64,000 nucleotides of DNA from Pseudoalteromonas prydzensis (GCF_001661495.1 NZ_BDDT01000005.1:248001-312000); one strand, 5' to 3'; positions 27,097-36,253 are shown, counted from the stretch's first letter. The notes: generated by a model not told the origin, from the letters alone. Translations and numbers: made by a program.

Positions 27097-27714
27097 TTAG
27101 CGAATAATACGGATTTTATCTTTTTTCCATTTTAGTAGTACATGGCTACGAAACCACACTGGTTGTAGTTTGTTATAAGCTTGTTCTTTAATATCTAAAA
27201 AACCGTTGGGGGTTACTTCAGCGAAAGGGGTAAGCTGGTTAGAGTTATCGAAAAAATAAGCCCTATGACAAAGCTTAGTCATATCATATAACTGCTCTAG
27301 ACTGCGTTGATAGCGGCTTAGAATTTTGTCGGGAGGGACAGGGTGGCCTCCTGATATAACGCGTTCATCAACACGGCCTAAATTAATTTCAGGATCATTT
27401 ATGCATACGTAGTAAAGATAACTCTGAAATCCCAACTCGTTTGCTTGGGCTATATAATCAAGATGGCTGTGGTGGCTCATGACAGATTCATAGCTGTGCG
27501 AGATTTTCTTTTCTAACCAGCTTTGTCGTAAATCTTTTGATATTAATTGAGCTTGTTGTGACCTTTTAATTGGGTCATCAATTAACAGTGACTTCTCAAT
27601 TTCATCGGGGTTGGTGTATTGACCTAAAGGTACATCGTATTTTTGTCTTAACTCATCCGTGAGTGTCGTTTTTCCTGAGCCATTAGGTCCTGCAATTAGT
27701 CTTAGCCTTGGCAT
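27097..27714 (-). CDS. Zeta-toxin-like P-loop kinase (putative toxin)
   Basis: A 205-residue P-loop protein. Walker A GPNGSGKT lies at residues 9-16, followed by TNPDEIEKSLL, the SHSYESVMSH segment, and ERVISGGHPVPPDKILSRYQRSL. These are the signatures of the zeta-toxin-like 'predicted ABC-type ATPase' group (COG4185). Zeta toxins phosphorylate UDP-sugar precursors of peptidoglycan; whether this branch does so is not established. Its start overlaps by 13 bp the end of an 87-codon gene, and both lie behind a promoter-palindrome element. The arrangement is that of a toxin-antitoxin pair, with the small gene first. A housekeeping kinase role is the alternative. Confidence 0.82.
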   Translation of the reverse strand: MPRLRLIAGPNGSGKTTLTDELRQKYDVPLGQYTNPDEIEKSLLIDDPIKRSQQAQLISKDLRQSWLEKKISHSYESVMSHHSHLDYIAQANELGFQSYLYYVCINDPEINLGRVDERVISGGHPVPPDKILSRYQRSLEQLYDMTKLCHRAYFFDNSNQLTPFAEVTPNGFLDIKEQAYNKLQPVWFRSHVLLKWKKDKIRIIR

Positions 27715-27965
27715 AAATCATCAGCTAAAGAAGGGAAGTTATTGATAGCTGTTAGGGACTTTACCTTGGTCTCTTGACCATCAGGTGAGACTTTAACTAT
27801 GTACCCATTTTTTGAAATAGTAATCGTCGCTTGATTCATTTTGGCCCTCAATCTTGCGTGCACTGTCGCTGACTTCGCAATAGCACTGAGAGTTTTTAAA
27901 TCTATAAGAGGGTCTTTACGTGATACTTGTGATATACGCTTTATTGCATTGGTGGTGTCTGTCAT
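27702..27965 (-). CDS. Small protein upstream of the zeta-like kinase (putative antitoxin)
   Basis: An 87-residue soluble protein with a helical N-terminal half rich in Lys, Arg and Ala, and a beta-hairpin-like segment ATITISKNGYIVKVSPDGQETKV followed by a short helical tail. I do not recognise a named family. AAGGGG precedes the ATG with good spacing. Its end overlaps the zeta-like kinase start by 13 bp, so synthesis of the two is coupled. Size, order and overlap suggest an antitoxin that binds the kinase. It lacks a clear ribbon-helix-helix or helix-turn-helix domain, so any DNA binding would be by another fold. Confidence 0.65.
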   Translation of the reverse strand: MTDTTNAIKRISQVSRKDPLIDLKTLSAIAKSATVHARLRAKMNQATITISKNGYIVKVSPDGQETKVKSLTAINNFPSLADDLCQG

Positions 27966-27992
27966 ATAAACCCCTTCATTGATGTTATTTAA

Positions 27993-28012
27993 AATTCACA
28001 TTTTGAATTATA
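27993..28012 (-). promoter_or_regulatory. Promoter -10 and palindrome upstream of the putative toxin-antitoxin pair
   Basis: On the minus strand a perfect TATAAT (28012-28007) overlaps one arm of the palindrome AATTCA-N5-TGAATT (27993-28009), starting 28 bp upstream of the small gene's ATG. No good -35 is seen. A repressor on the palindrome would cover the -10, as in autoregulated toxin-antitoxin operons. Confidence 0.55.
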
Positions 28013-28016
28013 TACG

Positions 28017-28397
28017 CTATTTTTCGGTTTCGCTGCCAATAGATGTAATAAGTACGTTTTCTTGCTCAAAAGTCAGCCCTAAGAATGGCGTCGCTTCTGG
28101 TGCCAACATAAAAGTACGAATGTTCATATGATCGTGGCCGTCAGGGTTACCTAATACATCCTCGCGGTAAAATGCGCCAAAGCAATCTAAGGTATTTTGT
28201 TTACTCAGTTGATTGAGCTTTGCAAACGCAAAGATTTTGCACGAACCATTATTTTCACCAGCAGCACTTTTTAAACCGTGGTTATTAAAAGCGCTCGGTG
28301 TAAAGCTATAATTCGCTTCGATCACTGCCATACTGTCACTAAATTCAAGCTGTTGTGGTTGTTCAGCTAAGCGGCTTAAAAAATCGTTGAGTGTCAT
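28017..28397 (-). CDS. HopJ type III effector family protein
   Basis: A 126-residue soluble protein matching the HopJ family (PF08888): SDSMAVIEANYSFTPSAFNNHG, then NNGSCKIFAFAKLNQLS and CFGAFYREDVLGNPDGHDHMNIRTFM. The family was named from a Pseudomonas effector, but members are widespread in free-living marine bacteria without type III secretion, and no secretion genes lie nearby. The real role is therefore probably intracellular and unknown. It is 18 bp after the TPR-retropepsin gene, the likely last gene of the lptM-xerC-yigB operon. Confidence 0.88.
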   Translation of the reverse strand: MTLNDFLSRLAEQPQQLEFSDSMAVIEANYSFTPSAFNNHGLKSAAGENNGSCKIFAFAKLNQLSKQNTLDCFGAFYREDVLGNPDGHDHMNIRTFMLAPEATPFLGLTFEQENVLITSIGSETEK

Positions 28398-28415
28398 GGT
28401 TGTCCTTAATATAGG

Positions 28416-29534
28416 TTATTGTTTTTCTAGTTCAAGCTGATTGTCGAGCTGATTAATATTAAATTTAAAGTGTTGTAAAAAGTTCATTCCTAATAGGCCA
28501 TAGCCACTATGATTGTTGATCACCAAAATGTCAAAGTCGTGCAAAATTTGTTGGCCAATTTTAATAGTATCAACTCGGTAGTGCTCTGCGTTTACTTGGC
28601 CATTTGCCGTATTTACGCTCATCTTGTTGATATATTTTGGTTGTGGGTACAGAGATTCTAGCAGTTGCTTTGGTAGCACCGTAAAGCTTGCGCCAGTATC
28701 TATCATCAGTTGCGAATTTACATCGTTATTAATAGTGATATCAATAAGATAATGTGCCCCTCGTTTTTCTAAGGGAATTTTATCAAGGCCGTTAATGGCA
28801 TTGTTAATTTGTGTCTGTAGTGCTGCTGTTTGGCTTTGCAGGGGATGCTCTATTGGTAAACGGTCTAAGCTTGACTGCGCACTGGCCAGATCATTGAGCT
28901 GATAATAAGCATGCGCAAGGGCGAATAGAAAACGTGGATTTTCATTATCATAATCAAGCCATGCCAGAGTTTGCTCAGTAATAGTTTGCCATGCTCGGCG
29001 TTCATGCAGCGCTTTTAGTTGCGCAATAGTGAGTTGCGTTAAGCGCATATTGATGGCGACTAGCTGGCTTTCATTGGCAAGGGGTTTAATTGCTAACAAT
29101 GCCACTATCGCTTGGTTGGGCTGCTGGTTTTTTACTAAGCGCTCGGCATCAAGTTGTAACATGTTGACGTTGTATGGATGGCTGGTTAAAAACGCATGCA
29201 AAAAACGCTCAGCGGTTGTTAGTTGATTATCGTTAAGCCAATCTTTAACGCTATTTAGCCATTGAAAATACAGCTGCTCAGCTTGTAGTGGCTGTGCAGC
29301 TTGCAGTTGTTGATAACTAGCAACGGCGGCACTAAATTGTTGTTGGTTAAAATACTGTATCGCTTGTTGGTAGTGAGGGCTATGTAAATTAGCCAGCGGT
29401 TGCTTTAATTGAGGCTGTGAAGCAACTTCTATATTGGGCTTTACTAATTCTGTTGGCCATAATAAATAGCCATTTAGTACAATAGATACCGTAAGCACTA
29501 TAACGAGTATGCCTGTGGAGAATGTCCTTTTCAT
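28416..29534 (-). CDS. TPR protein with C-terminal retropepsin-like aspartic protease domain
   Basis: A 372-residue protein with an N-terminal hydrophobic anchor (about 6-26), TPR-like helical repeats (about 50-240) and a retropepsin-fold domain (about 255-370). That domain carries the aspartic protease motif MIDTGAS and the second conserved element GYGLLGMNFLQ. Retropepsin domains act as homodimers, so two copies would complete the active site. It is probably periplasmic and held to the inner membrane. It starts 12 bp after yigB, so it belongs to the xerC-yigB operon, but its substrate is unknown. Confidence 0.87.
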   Translation of the reverse strand: MKRTFSTGILVIVLTVSIVLNGYLLWPTELVKPNIEVASQPQLKQPLANLHSPHYQQAIQYFNQQQFSAAVASYQQLQAAQPLQAEQLYFQWLNSVKDWLNDNQLTTAERFLHAFLTSHPYNVNMLQLDAERLVKNQQPNQAIVALLAIKPLANESQLVAINMRLTQLTIAQLKALHERRAWQTITEQTLAWLDYDNENPRFLFALAHAYYQLNDLASAQSSLDRLPIEHPLQSQTAALQTQINNAINGLDKIPLEKRGAHYLIDITINNDVNSQLMIDTGASFTVLPKQLLESLYPQPKYINKMSVNTANGQVNAEHYRVDTIKIGQQILHDFDILVINNHSGYGLLGMNFLQHFKFNINQLDNQLELEKQ

Positions 29535-29546
29535 GTTAAACCTCAG

Positions 29547-30254
29547 CTACTTTAAAAAATACTTTAGTGCTTGAATATCTTTAATTTCAACGTCGGCTAG
29601 CCCCTTATAAGCATAGTTTGCAGCTTGATTATTTAACCACAAAGATTGGCAGCCAGCGTTGTGCGCGCCGTGTACGTCAGTATCTAGACTATCACCAATA
29701 TGTAAAATATGCTGTGGCTTTACGTTTAAATGGCTGCATGCTTGCTCAAACATGGTCGCGTGGGGTTTTGCTTTGCCATGAATGCCTGCTTGTAGCACCA
29801 GCTCAAACACACCATTTAAGTTAAACCGTTCTATTTCAACATTACCATTGGTTATAGCAATTAAACGGTAATGCTTACTTAGTTGTGCAAGTAATTCGAG
29901 AACGTCATTACCGACTGTGATCTGGCTGCGTGCATCGGCAAATGCTTGGTACGCATTATTGGCATGTTGTTCAAGCTCAGCGCCTTGATAGCCTAACTTG
30001 GCAAGTGCGACGCGAAGGGTGCTTTTCCGCCATTGTGTGACGTTATCGACAAGCTCAGGGTTATCAATTGCAGCTTGTTCTCGGCATTGCTGCCAATAGT
30101 CTTTGCCTTGTGCCTGCCAGTTGGGGAGTGTGTTTAGGTAGTCAAATTGCGCTTGTACAGCCGCTTTGATGATTGGATGGTTGTTATATAAAGTGTCATC
30201 TAAATCAAAACTGAGTACAGAAAAAGGGGTAATGGCACGGTTAAAGCGGATCAT
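29547..30254 (-). CDS. yigB: HAD-family phosphatase YigB
   Basis: A 235-residue haloacid-dehalogenase hydrolase. Motif I is SFDLDDTLYNN with the nucleophilic Asp and the general-acid Asp two residues later; motif II is AITNGN; and the metal site is HIGDSLDTDVHGA. E. coli YigB dephosphorylates FMN and the riboflavin intermediate 5-amino-6-(5-phospho-D-ribitylamino)uracil. Its position directly after xerC is the same as in E. coli and supports the orthology. Confidence 0.93.
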   Translation of the reverse strand: MIRFNRAITPFSVLSFDLDDTLYNNHPIIKAAVQAQFDYLNTLPNWQAQGKDYWQQCREQAAIDNPELVDNVTQWRKSTLRVALAKLGYQGAELEQHANNAYQAFADARSQITVGNDVLELLAQLSKHYRLIAITNGNVEIERFNLNGVFELVLQAGIHGKAKPHATMFEQACSHLNVKPQHILHIGDSLDTDVHGAHNAGCQSLWLNNQAANYAYKGLADVEIKDIQALKYFLK

Positions 30255-30278
30255 ATCAGCTCCTTGTTCGTCGGTATT

Positions 30279-31232
30279 TTAGCGTTTTTTAGCGCGAGGG
30301 TGAGTGTTGTCGTACACTTTTGCTAAATGTTGAAAATCTAAATGCGTGTACACTTGTGTTGCTGATAAGCTGCTATGTCCTAGTAACTCTTGTACAGCTC
30401 GTAAGTCGCCTGATGATTCTAGAATATGTGAGGCGAATGAATGGCGCAATTTATGCGGATGTACTTGGCTGCTAATACCTTGTTTTATACCCCATTCTTG
30501 CATGCGCAGGCGTACATGGCGGGCTGAGATCCGGCATTTTTTACTGCTGACAAAGATGGCCACTTCATCTGGGTGGGCAAATTGTGGGCGAAGTTTTAGC
30601 CACTTATTTAATGATTCGAGTGCTTTGCCGCCGACAGGTAACAACCGCTCTTTATTACCTTTACCTCTGACTAAAATCTCAGCTGAACTACGGTTAATAT
30701 CTTGCAAGTTAGCGCCTACTAGCTCGCTGATCCTCAAACCAGAAGAGTACATTAATTCCATTATCGCTTGGTCACGTATTGCCAGCGGATCGTCGTCGTG
30801 AATATCAAGTAACCGAGCCATCTGATCGACATCGAGATTTTTCGGTAATGGCTTGGCAAATTTAGGCCCCTTGATTGCGTCTGCTGGATTATGGTAATGA
30901 GCTTGTTGGCTAGTATTTTTAGTTTTTAAAAATTTATACAAGCTGCGAATACAGCTAAGTTTTAAGCTAATTGTGCGCCCGCTTAATTGTTTGCTGCGCA
31001 GTTGCATACTGTAACGACGAATATGCTCGCCTTGCACATTTGACCAATCATTGCAAAGTTTGCTGAAATACAAAGCGGCAAAGCCAAGCTGGCTGGTGTA
31101 TTGAATTATTGTGTGTGGAGAGTATTGTTTCTCAAATTTTAGGTAGTCGCTAAATTGTTGAATAGGCGTACGCCATGCATCGCTCAGCTGTTCGCAAAGT
31201 TCATCTATATCAGGCGGGAGCTGTTCGCTCAT
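30279..31232 (-). CDS. xerC: Site-specific tyrosine recombinase XerC
   Basis: A 317-residue tyrosine recombinase. An N-terminal core-binding SAM-like domain (F..YLKFEKQYSPHTIIQYTSQL) precedes the catalytic domain with Arg in SSGLRISEL, His and Arg in HKLRHSFASH, LLGHSSLSATQVYTHLD with the final His and the nucleophilic Tyr. With XerD it resolves chromosome dimers at dif during division. It overlaps the DUF484 gene by 4 bp, the order usual in this operon. Confidence 0.97.
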   Translation of the reverse strand: MSEQLPPDIDELCEQLSDAWRTPIQQFSDYLKFEKQYSPHTIIQYTSQLGFAALYFSKLCNDWSNVQGEHIRRYSMQLRSKQLSGRTISLKLSCIRSLYKFLKTKNTSQQAHYHNPADAIKGPKFAKPLPKNLDVDQMARLLDIHDDDPLAIRDQAIMELMYSSGLRISELVGANLQDINRSSAEILVRGKGNKERLLPVGGKALESLNKWLKLRPQFAHPDEVAIFVSSKKCRISARHVRLRMQEWGIKQGISSQVHPHKLRHSFASHILESSGDLRAVQELLGHSSLSATQVYTHLDFQHLAKVYDNTHPRAKKR

Positions 31233-31852
31233 GCAAGTTCCTGTTCCAGCTCCAGCAATCTAAGTTGTAATGAGCGTACAAATTCAAGCACAAACAAACT
31301 GTCTTTTGCTGGTTCGAAGTGGTTAGGATCTTTACTACCAAACGCCAAAATAGCGATTGGGTGTTGACTGTTACCAATTAAATAGAGGGCGGTTGATTGG
31401 ATCTCAACGTTAAACAGTAAGTCGCGCTCTTGCTGATTCACGCGACCTAGATAAACGCCGTCAGGTTGTAAACGATGAGCAATTAGCTTATCAAATTGAC
31501 TTTCATACCTTAGCAAGTGACATTCGCTAATGGCAGGATTAGTGCAAATAATATTACGCAGGTTAATTGCTAAAGTTTTAAAGTCGTAGTTAGTCCACAG
31601 TTGGCGATGACATTCGCTAAACAGGCTATAAATGAGCTCATTTTCTTTGGCATGTGCAATTAAGGTGGCAATTTTACTCTTAAGCATCGTATTGTGCTCT
31701 CGTAATTGCCGTTGCTGAATATGTACTAATGAAGTCGCACCTTGTGCATGTTGCTGGAGCTCTAGTTGCGCCAAAAGGTCGTTATTTTGCTGCAAAAAAC
31801 TAGGGTTTTCACGTAAAAAATCAGCAACTTGTTCAGGTGTAATATGACTCAT
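31229..31852 (-). CDS. DUF484 family protein
   Basis: A 207-residue protein of the DUF484 (YigA-like) family: an N-terminal [23 protein letters not shown] helix, a coiled-coil segment ([18 protein letters not shown]), and a GAF-like alpha/beta domain ending in [12 protein letters not shown]. The conserved place between dapF and xerC, with 4-bp ATGA-type overlaps on both sides, strengthens the call. The function is unknown; the GAF-like fold suggests small-molecule or cofactor sensing. Confidence 0.92.
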   Translation of the reverse strand: MSHITPEQVADFLRENPSFLQQNNDLLAQLELQQHAQGATSLVHIQQRQLREHNTMLKSKIATLIAHAKENELIYSLFSECHRQLWTNYDFKTLAINLRNIICTNPAISECHLLRYESQFDKLIAHRLQPDGVYLGRVNQQERDLLFNVEIQSTALYLIGNSQHPIAILAFGSKDPNHFEPAKDSLFVLEFVRSLQLRLLELEQELA

Positions 31853-32679
31853 AAAGCAACTTGTCCATCAAATACATGTTCAGCAGGGCCTGTCATCCTT
31901 ACCGGGTGGCCTTCACCTTGCCAACGAATTTGCAAACTACCGCCAGGCAAATCGACCTGTACCGTGGTAGAGAGCTTACTTTGAATTTGGCCTATCACCA
32001 TAGCGGCACAAGCGCCGGTACCGCAAGCCAGCGTTTCGTTAACGCCGCGCTCCCATACCCGCAGTTTAATATGCTCAGGGTTGATCACTTGCATAAAACC
32101 TACGTTAACCCGCTGTGGAAAACGTTCGTGGTTCTCAAGCAAGGGGCCTAAAGTCGTTACATCTGCGGTGTTTATATCGTCAACTTCAAGTACACAATGC
32201 GGATTACCCATAGAGACTGCACCACTAAATACGGTATGTTCATCAGCACGAATAATATAAGTGAGTTCACGCTTAGTGGCTTTGAGCGGAATTTTGCTTG
32301 GTTCGAAATTTGGATGGCCCATATTTACTGTAACTTGGCCATCTTTTTCGATATACAACGTGAGGTTGCCTGATTTAGTCGATACAGTGACTTTATGCTT
32401 GTTGGTAAGGCCTTTCATCCGCACAAAACGAGCAAAGCAGCGAGCACCATTGCCACATTGTTCTACTTCGTTACCGTCGGCATTGAAAATACGATAATGG
32501 AAATCGAGATCGGGAGAGTAAGGCGCTTCAACCATCAATAGCTGGTCAAAGCCGATGCCGAAGTGGCGATCTGCCAGTTTTTTTATTTGGTCTCGTGACA
32601 AGAAAACGTTTTGTGTAATGTTATCAATCACAACAAAATCGTTGCCTAGGCCGTGCATTTTGGAAAAATTAACTAACAT
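31849..32679 (-). CDS. dapF: Diaminopimelate epimerase
   Basis: A 276-residue enzyme converting LL- to meso-diaminopimelate for lysine and peptidoglycan. The two catalytic cysteines are in [10 protein letters not shown] and ACGTGACAA; the N-terminus [15 protein letters not shown] and [11 protein letters not shown] are diagnostic. It overlaps DUF484 by 4 bp and follows lysA by 62 bp, so the final two steps of lysine synthesis are coexpressed. Confidence 0.98.
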   Translation of the reverse strand: MLVNFSKMHGLGNDFVVIDNITQNVFLSRDQIKKLADRHFGIGFDQLLMVEAPYSPDLDFHYRIFNADGNEVEQCGNGARCFARFVRMKGLTNKHKVTVSTKSGNLTLYIEKDGQVTVNMGHPNFEPSKIPLKATKRELTYIIRADEHTVFSGAVSMGNPHCVLEVDDINTADVTTLGPLLENHERFPQRVNVGFMQVINPEHIKLRVWERGVNETLACGTGACAAMVIGQIQSKLSTTVQVDLPGGSLQIRWQGEGHPVRMTGPAEHVFDGQVAL

Positions 32680-32741
32680 AGCGCTCTAATTCGGGTTGCT
32701 CTGCGCTAATCATGCCACAGAGCAGCCTGGTTACAAAAAGT

Positions 32742-33995
32742 TTATGGTAAAATTTTCTCACCTTGCCATAGACTTTCAAGAGTTTCACGAGCGCGGATCA
32801 AATGACTTTGCTCGCCATCAACCATAATCTCTGCCACGCGAGGGCGCGAATTATAATTAGAGCTCATAGTAAAGCCGTATGCACCAGCACTGCGCTGCGC
32901 AAGTAAATCACCTTGTTGCAATGCCAACATGCGATCTTTACCTAAAAAGTCACCTGTTTCACACACAGGGCCAACAATGTCAAAGTTACAGGTTGGTGTG
33001 TCGTCATTACGCGGTGTTACCGGCACAATGTTTTGCCATGCTTGGTATAAAGCTGGGCGCAACATATCGTTCATACCTGCATCAACAATTGCAAAATACT
33101 TATCTTGGTTTTGTTTAATAAACTCAACTTTAGTTACTAAAATTCCCGCATTGGCGGCAATGGCACGGCCTGGTTCAAAAATCAGCTCTAGGTGTTGGTA
33201 GTTGGTTAAGCGCTTGGTGATATGTGCCACATATTCACTTGGGTGTGGTGGGGTTTCACCGTTGTATGGTACGCCTAAACCGCCGCCAATATCTAAGTGG
33301 CTGAGTTCAATACCGTTGGCTTTTAAATCGTCAATTAGAGCCAGTACTTTGTCTAGCGCTTCGAGAAATGGTTTGATCTCTGTTAGCTGCGAGCCGATGT
33401 GGCAATCAACACCAGTGATTTTTAAACCAGGTAAAGACGCAGCATATTGATAAACGCTAACAGCGGTCAAAATATCAATACCAAATTTATTCTCTTTCAA
33501 ACCTGTAGAAATATATGGATGAGTTTTAGCGTCGATATCTGGATTAACACGAATCGAAATAGGTGCGACCAAGTTAAGTTCGCTGGCAACCTGAGAAATG
33601 CGGTCTAGTTCAGATACAGACTCAACGTTAAAGCATTTAATACCCAGCTTTAGTGCATAGGCAATTTCGTCAGCTGTTTTAGCAACCCCTGAAAACACCA
33701 CTTTTTTAGCATCACCACCGGCTGCAATGACGCGTGCAAGTTCCCCTTTGGAAACAATATCAAACCCTGATCCTAAACGAGCTAACACGTTTAACACCGC
33801 GATGTTTGAATTAGCTTTAACCGCATAACAGACTAAGTTTTTGTGATTGCTAGCAGCCTCGGCAAAGGCAAGGTAATGGCGCTCAAAGGTTTTACGTGAA
33901 TAAATATAGCAAGGGGTGCCATATTGTGCTGCAAGCTCATTGACAGCGATGTCTTCAGCGTGCAGTTGATTATTTTTATAGTCAAAAAAGTCCAT
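32742..33995 (-). CDS. lysA: Diaminopimelate decarboxylase
   Basis: A 417-residue PLP enzyme of the alanine-racemase fold that decarboxylates meso-diaminopimelate to L-lysine. The PLP lysine is in CYAVKANSN. CHIGSQLTEI, the glycine-rich LDIGGGLGVPY, and the substrate-binding CETGDFLG at the dimer interface match LysA. Its ATG overlaps the lptM stop by one base. In E. coli lysA lies elsewhere; its place between lptM and dapF is usual in Pseudomonas and Alteromonadales. Confidence 0.97.
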   Translation of the reverse strand: MDFFDYKNNQLHAEDIAVNELAAQYGTPCYIYSRKTFERHYLAFAEAASNHKNLVCYAVKANSNIAVLNVLARLGSGFDIVSKGELARVIAAGGDAKKVVFSGVAKTADEIAYALKLGIKCFNVESVSELDRISQVASELNLVAPISIRVNPDIDAKTHPYISTGLKENKFGIDILTAVSVYQYAASLPGLKITGVDCHIGSQLTEIKPFLEALDKVLALIDDLKANGIELSHLDIGGGLGVPYNGETPPHPSEYVAHITKRLTNYQHLELIFEPGRAIAANAGILVTKVEFIKQNQDKYFAIVDAGMNDMLRPALYQAWQNIVPVTPRNDDTPTCNFDIVGPVCETGDFLGKDRMLALQQGDLLAQRSAGAYGFTMSSNYNSRPRVAEIMVDGEQSHLIRARETLESLWQGEKILP

Positions 33996-34189
33996 TAGTG
34001 GTCCTGTTTCGATTCGGTTGTTGATGATGGTGTTTTGGTAGCGGGTGGCGCTACTTGTTCTTTTTGATTTGGTTCGACTTTATCGTCTGGTAAATACAAT
34101 GGCCCGCTTTGTCCGCAACCAGCTAAAGCGATAAGAAGTACACTGAGTGGGGAAAGTCGTGTTAATTGTTTAAGATGCATCTCTTTCAT
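33995..34189 (-). CDS. lptM: LptM/YifL small outer-membrane lipoprotein
   Basis: A 64-residue lipoprotein with a hydrophobic signal, lipobox LAGC and the mature N-terminus CGQSGPLYLPDD, the LptM hallmark. In E. coli LptM assists maturation of the LPS translocon LptD/LptE. A Pro/Thr/Ser-rich tail follows. The start may be the first ATG or the one three codons later; the latter lies directly after AAAGAG, which is too close for a normal ribosome binding site. It is first in the operon leading to lysA-dapF-xerC and divergent from cyaY. Confidence 0.92.
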   Translation of the reverse strand: MKEMHLKQLTRLSPLSVLLIALAGCGQSGPLYLPDDKVEPNQKEQVAPPATKTPSSTTESKQDH

Positions 34190-34337
34190 TAGATTAATCG
34201 TGTTGCTGGCTTTATAATCGCAGATTAACAGAATATCTAAAAAATGCAGCTATTCGCGGATGAATTTATTCCTGTTACACTGTCTGCATGCAATTCGTAC
34301 CGAATACCTGGCTAAATGCCCGTAAAAGGAAACAATT

Positions 34338-34661
34338 ATGACTGATCATGAATACCACCAATTAGCCGAAGCACTTATGTTCACTATTGAAGAACAAGTG
34401 GATGACTGTGAAGCCGACTTAGACTATGAATCTGCCGAAGGCATTTTGGAAATTATTTTTGCGGATCGCAGTAAAATTGTCATTAATAAGCAAGCGCCTT
34501 TACATCAAGTATGGGTTGCGACTAAGTTTAATGGTCATCACTTTGAATTACGTGGTGATCAGTGGATTGATAACCGCTCAGGCGCTGAGTTTTGGCAATT
34601 TATGAATGAAGCAGCCACGCGTCAAGCAGGTCAAACTGTGCAGTGGCAATCAGAGTTATGA
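34338..34661 (+). CDS. cyaY: CyaY, bacterial frataxin
   Basis: A 107-residue iron-binding regulator of Fe-S cluster assembly. The acidic first helix ([22 protein letters not shown]) supplies the iron-binding surface; [13 protein letters not shown] and [10 protein letters not shown] near the end are typical. AAAAGGAAAC precedes the ATG. It is divergent from lptM across 148 bp, as in related genomes. Its last codons overlap the esterase ATG by 4 bp. Confidence 0.96.
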   Translation: MTDHEYHQLAEALMFTIEEQVDDCEADLDYESAEGILEIIFADRSKIVINKQAPLHQVWVATKFNGHHFELRGDQWIDNRSGAEFWQFMNEAATRQAGQTVQWQSEL

Positions 34662-35314
34662 GTTTAGCGTTTGTAGAGTACCCAGCTAAGGGTGAACATA
34701 AAGCGACGATTATCTGGTTACATGGTTTAGGTGATTCAGGCGATGGTTTTTTACCTGTTGCCTCACAACTTGCGTTACCTGATGAGCTAGGTTTGCGGTT
34801 TGTGTTTCCTCATGCGCCAGTGCAACCGGTCACCATTAATGGTGGTATGGCAATGCGTTCTTGGTATGATATTAAATCAATGGATTTAGACAAACGGGCT
34901 GATGAAACTGGAGTTCGTGAATCAGCAGCTAAAGTTGAGCAGCTAATTAACCAAGAGCTTGATAATGGTATTGCTGCGGATAAAATTATTTTGGCGGGTT
35001 TTTCACAAGGTGGCGTTATTACGCTGCATTTAGCACCGCGCTTACAGCAGAAGCTGGCTGGTGTAATGGCGCTGTCGACATACATGTGCGTGCCTGAGAA
35101 ATTAACCGCAGAAGCAAAACACACAGATTTAAATGTATTTATGGCTCATGGTAGTCAAGATCCAGTTGTTCCTTGTGAGGCTGGTCGTCATGCGTTTGAT
35201 GTATTAACAGCGCATAACATGGAGGTAAGTTGGCAAGATTACCCAATGGGCCACCAGGTCTGTGGGGAAGAGCTTTTGGCGATCCGTCATTGGTTGATTG
35301 CTCGCTTAAGTTAA
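34658..35314 (+). CDS. Alpha/beta-hydrolase, carboxylesterase/phospholipase family
   Basis: A 218-residue serine hydrolase of the carboxylesterase 2 family: [11 protein letters not shown] forms the oxyanion region, the nucleophile is in GFSQGG, the Asp in [10 protein letters not shown] and the His in GHQVC. The start was set at ATG 34658, which overlaps the cyaY stop (ATGA). Known relatives hydrolyse short-chain esters and some lysophospholipids. The tight coupling to cyaY is positional only; no link to iron is implied by the sequence. Confidence 0.9.
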   Translation: MSLAFVEYPAKGEHKATIIWLHGLGDSGDGFLPVASQLALPDELGLRFVFPHAPVQPVTINGGMAMRSWYDIKSMDLDKRADETGVRESAAKVEQLINQELDNGIAADKIILAGFSQGGVITLHLAPRLQQKLAGVMALSTYMCVPEKLTAEAKHTDLNVFMAHGSQDPVVPCEAGRHAFDVLTAHNMEVSWQDYPMGHQVCGEELLAIRHWLIARLS

Positions 35315-35338
35315 TAGTGTTGAGTAGCCGAGGCTAAA

Positions 35339-36202
35339 ATGAAACAAAAAATAGTGATCACAGCAAATATGAGTCGTGCGGCAGCACCTATCGCCCCTGA
35401 AGTAACCTATCAATGGCACTGGAAGCGCATTCTGACAGTTATGTTATTAGTGGTATTTGCGTTAGTTATTTTTACTTATAGCCTATTAGGCTCGGTTAAC
35501 GCAGAGCAGAATGAACAACAACCAACAGACAATCCGACTCCGTTAGTTAGTGAGGCCGTTGCAGATGAAGCCATACCACTTGCTACATCAGATAATGAAG
35601 GTGAAGAGCTTGAACCAGCCCCGGCAGCGCCCGTTATCGCAGCCGTTAGTGAAAACAACCAGGGTGATATTACTGCATTAGTAACTGAGCCAGAGCCACA
35701 AGTTGTTGCTGTGAGTGAGCCTGAACAAAGTGAGACTCCAGCAGTTAGCACTGTAGTTACACCTGATAGCAATGATGAGTTGCTAGAACAAAGTGGCGTA
35801 GCAGACCCCGTTGATAGCTTTTCCGATTCAGCACATGTTGCCAGTGTTGCACTTGGTGCACGAATTGATACTGACAAAGTAAGTCGTGCGGTACTGACGC
35901 GTGAAGTTGTGGATCGTGAACCTGTGAATGTATTTAAAGCAGATGTACGTTTCAATGAATTTACTGACACGATGGCATTTTTTAGCGAACTTAAAAATCT
36001 GCAAGGACAAAAAGTAAAGCATGTTTGGCGCTATGAAGATGAAGTGCAAGCAAGCATTGAACTTGATGTGACCTCTCCTCGCTATCGTACTTTCTCAAAT
36101 AAAACTATTTTACCTGAACAAGTTGGCAATTGGCGCGTTGATGTTGTTGATGAACAGGGCCGTTTATTGGCACAAAAAGAATTTCGCATTTTAGCTGAGT
36201 AA
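35339..36202 (+). CDS. DUF2914 domain membrane-anchored protein
   Basis: A 287-residue protein with one transmembrane helix (about 30-52), a long acidic, Pro/Ser/Thr-rich linker (about 55-180), and a C-terminal beta-rich DUF2914 domain (FFSELKNLQGQKVKHVWRYEDEVQ, VGNWRVDVVDEQGRLLAQKEF). The DUF2914 domain is expected in the periplasm; its ligand is unknown. It lies between the esterase and hemC on the same strand, 24 and 51 bp away, so it may belong to the same operon. Confidence 0.87.
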   Translation: MKQKIVITANMSRAAAPIAPEVTYQWHWKRILTVMLLVVFALVIFTYSLLGSVNAEQNEQQPTDNPTPLVSEAVADEAIPLATSDNEGEELEPAPAAPVIAAVSENNQGDITALVTEPEPQVVAVSEPEQSETPAVSTVVTPDSNDELLEQSGVADPVDSFSDSAHVASVALGARIDTDKVSRAVLTREVVDREPVNVFKADVRFNEFTDTMAFFSELKNLQGQKVKHVWRYEDEVQASIELDVTSPRYRTFSNKTILPEQVGNWRVDVVDEQGRLLAQKEFRILAE

Positions 36203-36253
36203 TTGATTAGCATATTTTAAGACTTAGCAAAGAAAATTAATTGGACTCCTTTT

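Noticed and set aside
28017..28397. HopJ gene as evidence of a type III secretion system
   Set aside because: No secretion apparatus or chaperone gene is near, and the family is common in bacteria without such systems.
35476..35970. 164-codon minus-strand frame over the DUF2914 gene
   Set aside because: Low-complexity Ser/Thr-rich translation opposite the Pro/Glu/Thr linker of the DUF2914 protein. It is a composition shadow.
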